From NCBI GenBank assembly GCA_934771675.1, contig CAKVMF010000078.1:1-5105 (forward strand): 5,105 bases of DNA, given 5' to 3'. Numbering within the stretch: position 1 is the first letter of the stretch; each line of letters opens with the position of its first letter. The stretch comes from an uncultured Clostridia bacterium. Its GTDB lineage: Bacteria > Bacillota > Clostridia > Christensenellales > UBA1242. The translations under genes were made by a program, and so were the position numbers. The notes under the pieces were generated by a model that was not told the DNA's origin, did no database searches, and was given only the letters and a program-made list of their open reading frames with translations. This document shows positions 4,080 to 5,105 of this stretch, piece after piece.

Positions 4080-5105
4080 GTGGAAAAAGAAATTGGAATT
4101 CTCTGCCATATTTCGTCTTTGCCAAGCGAATACGGGGTTGGAGATTTTGGAAAGGAAGCATATAATTTTGTAGATTTTTTGGCTAATAATGGTGTTAAGA
4201 TTTGGCAAGTTTTGCCGCTAAACCAAACAGGTGAAACAAACTGTCCATACCTTTCAGATTGCTACTTTTCATATGATGAAATGTTCTTTGATGTGGATGA
4301 TCTTATTGAAAGGAAACTTATTTCAAAGCAAGATGTTGCAAACTTATTGAATTTGCCAAAAACAAGAAAGGTTGTTTATGGTGTTGTTAAGAAAGAAAAA
4401 CATGCTATTTTTGAAAAGGCGTTTAGCAATATTTCAAAAGCAACTGCAGCCGACCTTAACAATTATTTGCTCGAGAACAAAGATGTTTTGAATTATGCAA
4501 TTTATAAGTCGCTGCTTGAAAAATTTAAGGTGGATGACTGGAGAAAATTAGACAGGCATTTGCTTGATAAAAAATCAAAAGAATATAAGGAATTTGTTGA
4601 AAGCAACAAACAATTGATTCAAAAATACGGCTTTTTTCAATACATTTTAAACGAAGAGTGGCAAAAGTTAAGGCAATACGCAAAAAGCAAGGGCGTGAAG
4701 ATTTTGGGCGACTTACCAATTTACCCAAGCGTGAAGTCTTTTGATGTTTATGACAGCAGGGAATGCTTTCAGCTTGACGATGAATACAACATGCTTTGCA
4801 CAGGCGGTGTTCCAAAAAACTCACCAAAAGAAATTGAACAAAATTGGGGCTCGTGTGTCTACGATTGGAATGTTTTGAAAGAAACTAACTACAAAATGAT
4901 GATAAATAAAATCAAAAAACTTCTCAATCATTTTGATATTTTAAGGCTCGACCACTTTTATGGCTACGTTGAACATTATGAGTATTCAACAACAGATAGA
5001 AAATATAACAAGTGGGTAAGAGCTGGTGGCATGGACTTTTTTGTTGAACTAAACAAACATGTTGATATAAACAGACTTGTTGTTGAAAATCTTGGTTTTA
5101 CAAAA
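4080..5105 (+). CDS. malQ: 4-alpha-glucanotransferase (amylomaltase, GH77), N-terminal 342 residues
   Basis: The frame opens with GTG at 4080, 7 nt after GGAG (4069-4072), and runs off the window. About two thirds of a typical 500-residue enzyme is present. It transfers alpha-1,4-glucan segments between maltodextrins in the cytoplasm, supporting glycogen or maltodextrin use. The GH77 landmarks in order are GILCHISSLPSEYGVGDFG (6-24), WQVLPLNQTG (42-51), GDLPIY (210-215), WGSCVYDW (256-263), RLDHFYGY (289-296) and VVENLG (334-339). D291 corresponds to the catalytic nucleophile and E336 to the acid/base. Several normally strict positions differ: the SPYQS-x-S-AFAGNP block is CPYLSDCYFSYDEM (56-69), GVPPD is GVPKN (243-247), DHFRGF is DHFYGY and EDLG is ENLG. 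It is therefore a divergent amylomaltase, perhaps with altered substrate preference. The third catalytic Asp lies beyond the window. Confidence 0.9.
   Translation, partial: MEKEIGILCHISSLPSEYGVGDFGKEAYNFVDFLANNGVKIWQVLPLNQTGETNCPYLSDCYFSYDEMFFDVDDLIERKLISKQDVANLLNLPKTRKVVYGVVKKEKHAIFEKAFSNISKATAADLNNYLLENKDVLNYAIYKSLLEKFKVDDWRKLDRHLLDKKSKEYKEFVESNKQLIQKYGFFQYILNEEWQKLRQYAKSKGVKILGDLPIYPSVKSFDVYDSRECFQLDDEYNMLCTGGVPKNSPKEIEQNWGSCVYDWNVLKETNYKMMINKIKKLLNHFDILRLDHFYGYVEHYEYSTTDRKYNKWVRAGGMDFFVELNKHVDINRLVVENLGFTK

Noticed and set aside
4525..4827. Minus-strand open frame of 100 codons.
   Set aside because: It is antisense to the conserved malQ coding sequence, including GDLPIY, and its product has no recognisable features.

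Overview
This is an AT-rich, densely packed bacterial segment. The clostridial-type DgkA tail, Gram-positive-style Shine-Dalgarno (SD) sites, consensus sigma-A-like promoters and U-tailed hairpin terminators suggest a low-GC Firmicutes/Clostridia genome, possibly an uncultured gut lineage. That placement is inference. No in-frame TGA interrupts any gene, so the standard bacterial code fits.

Layout. Bases 1-137 are the 3' end of a diacylglycerol/undecaprenol kinase gene. It is followed within a few bases by a NUDIX hydrolase of the IPP-isomerase-like group (151-678). A hairpin terminator at 682-712 serves this pair and, on the other strand, a convergent integral membrane acyltransferase-3 gene (717-1712, minus). 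The acyltransferase promoter diverges from that of dapB (1830-2513), the dihydrodipicolinate reductase of lysine and diaminopimelate synthesis. Next comes a single-gene unit for a four-helix membrane protein of unknown function (2572-3090), with a near-consensus promoter, a strong SD and a strong terminator. A consensus promoter (3202-3230) then drives a tRNA-Ala(UGC) - tRNA-Ile(GAU) pair, ended by a hairpin terminator (3425-3453). After about 330 bp with no credible gene come a 72-residue unknown protein (3784-4002) and the first 342 codons of a divergent 4-alpha-glucanotransferase, malQ (4080 to the window end).

Function. Most genes are housekeeping: lipid-carrier recycling, lysine/peptidoglycan precursor supply, glycan acylation, translation and maltodextrin metabolism. 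Apart from the dgkA-NUDIX pair, and possibly the 72-residue gene with malQ, each gene looks like its own transcription unit. I see no mobile-element gene, CRISPR array, toxin-antitoxin pair or defence system.

The most unusual part is the tRNA region. The tRNA-Ile T-loop reads TCCGAGT, with C at the normally invariant U55. A 24-nt, 23/24-identical inverted copy of the same T-arm, sharing that C, lies about 200 bp downstream. The gap also contains another antisense tRNA-like stretch and three copies of a 13-mer that is the reverse complement of a tRNA 3' end plus its flank. This looks like decayed, inverted tRNA material or an old attachment/recombination site. It is not evidence of a new functional system.
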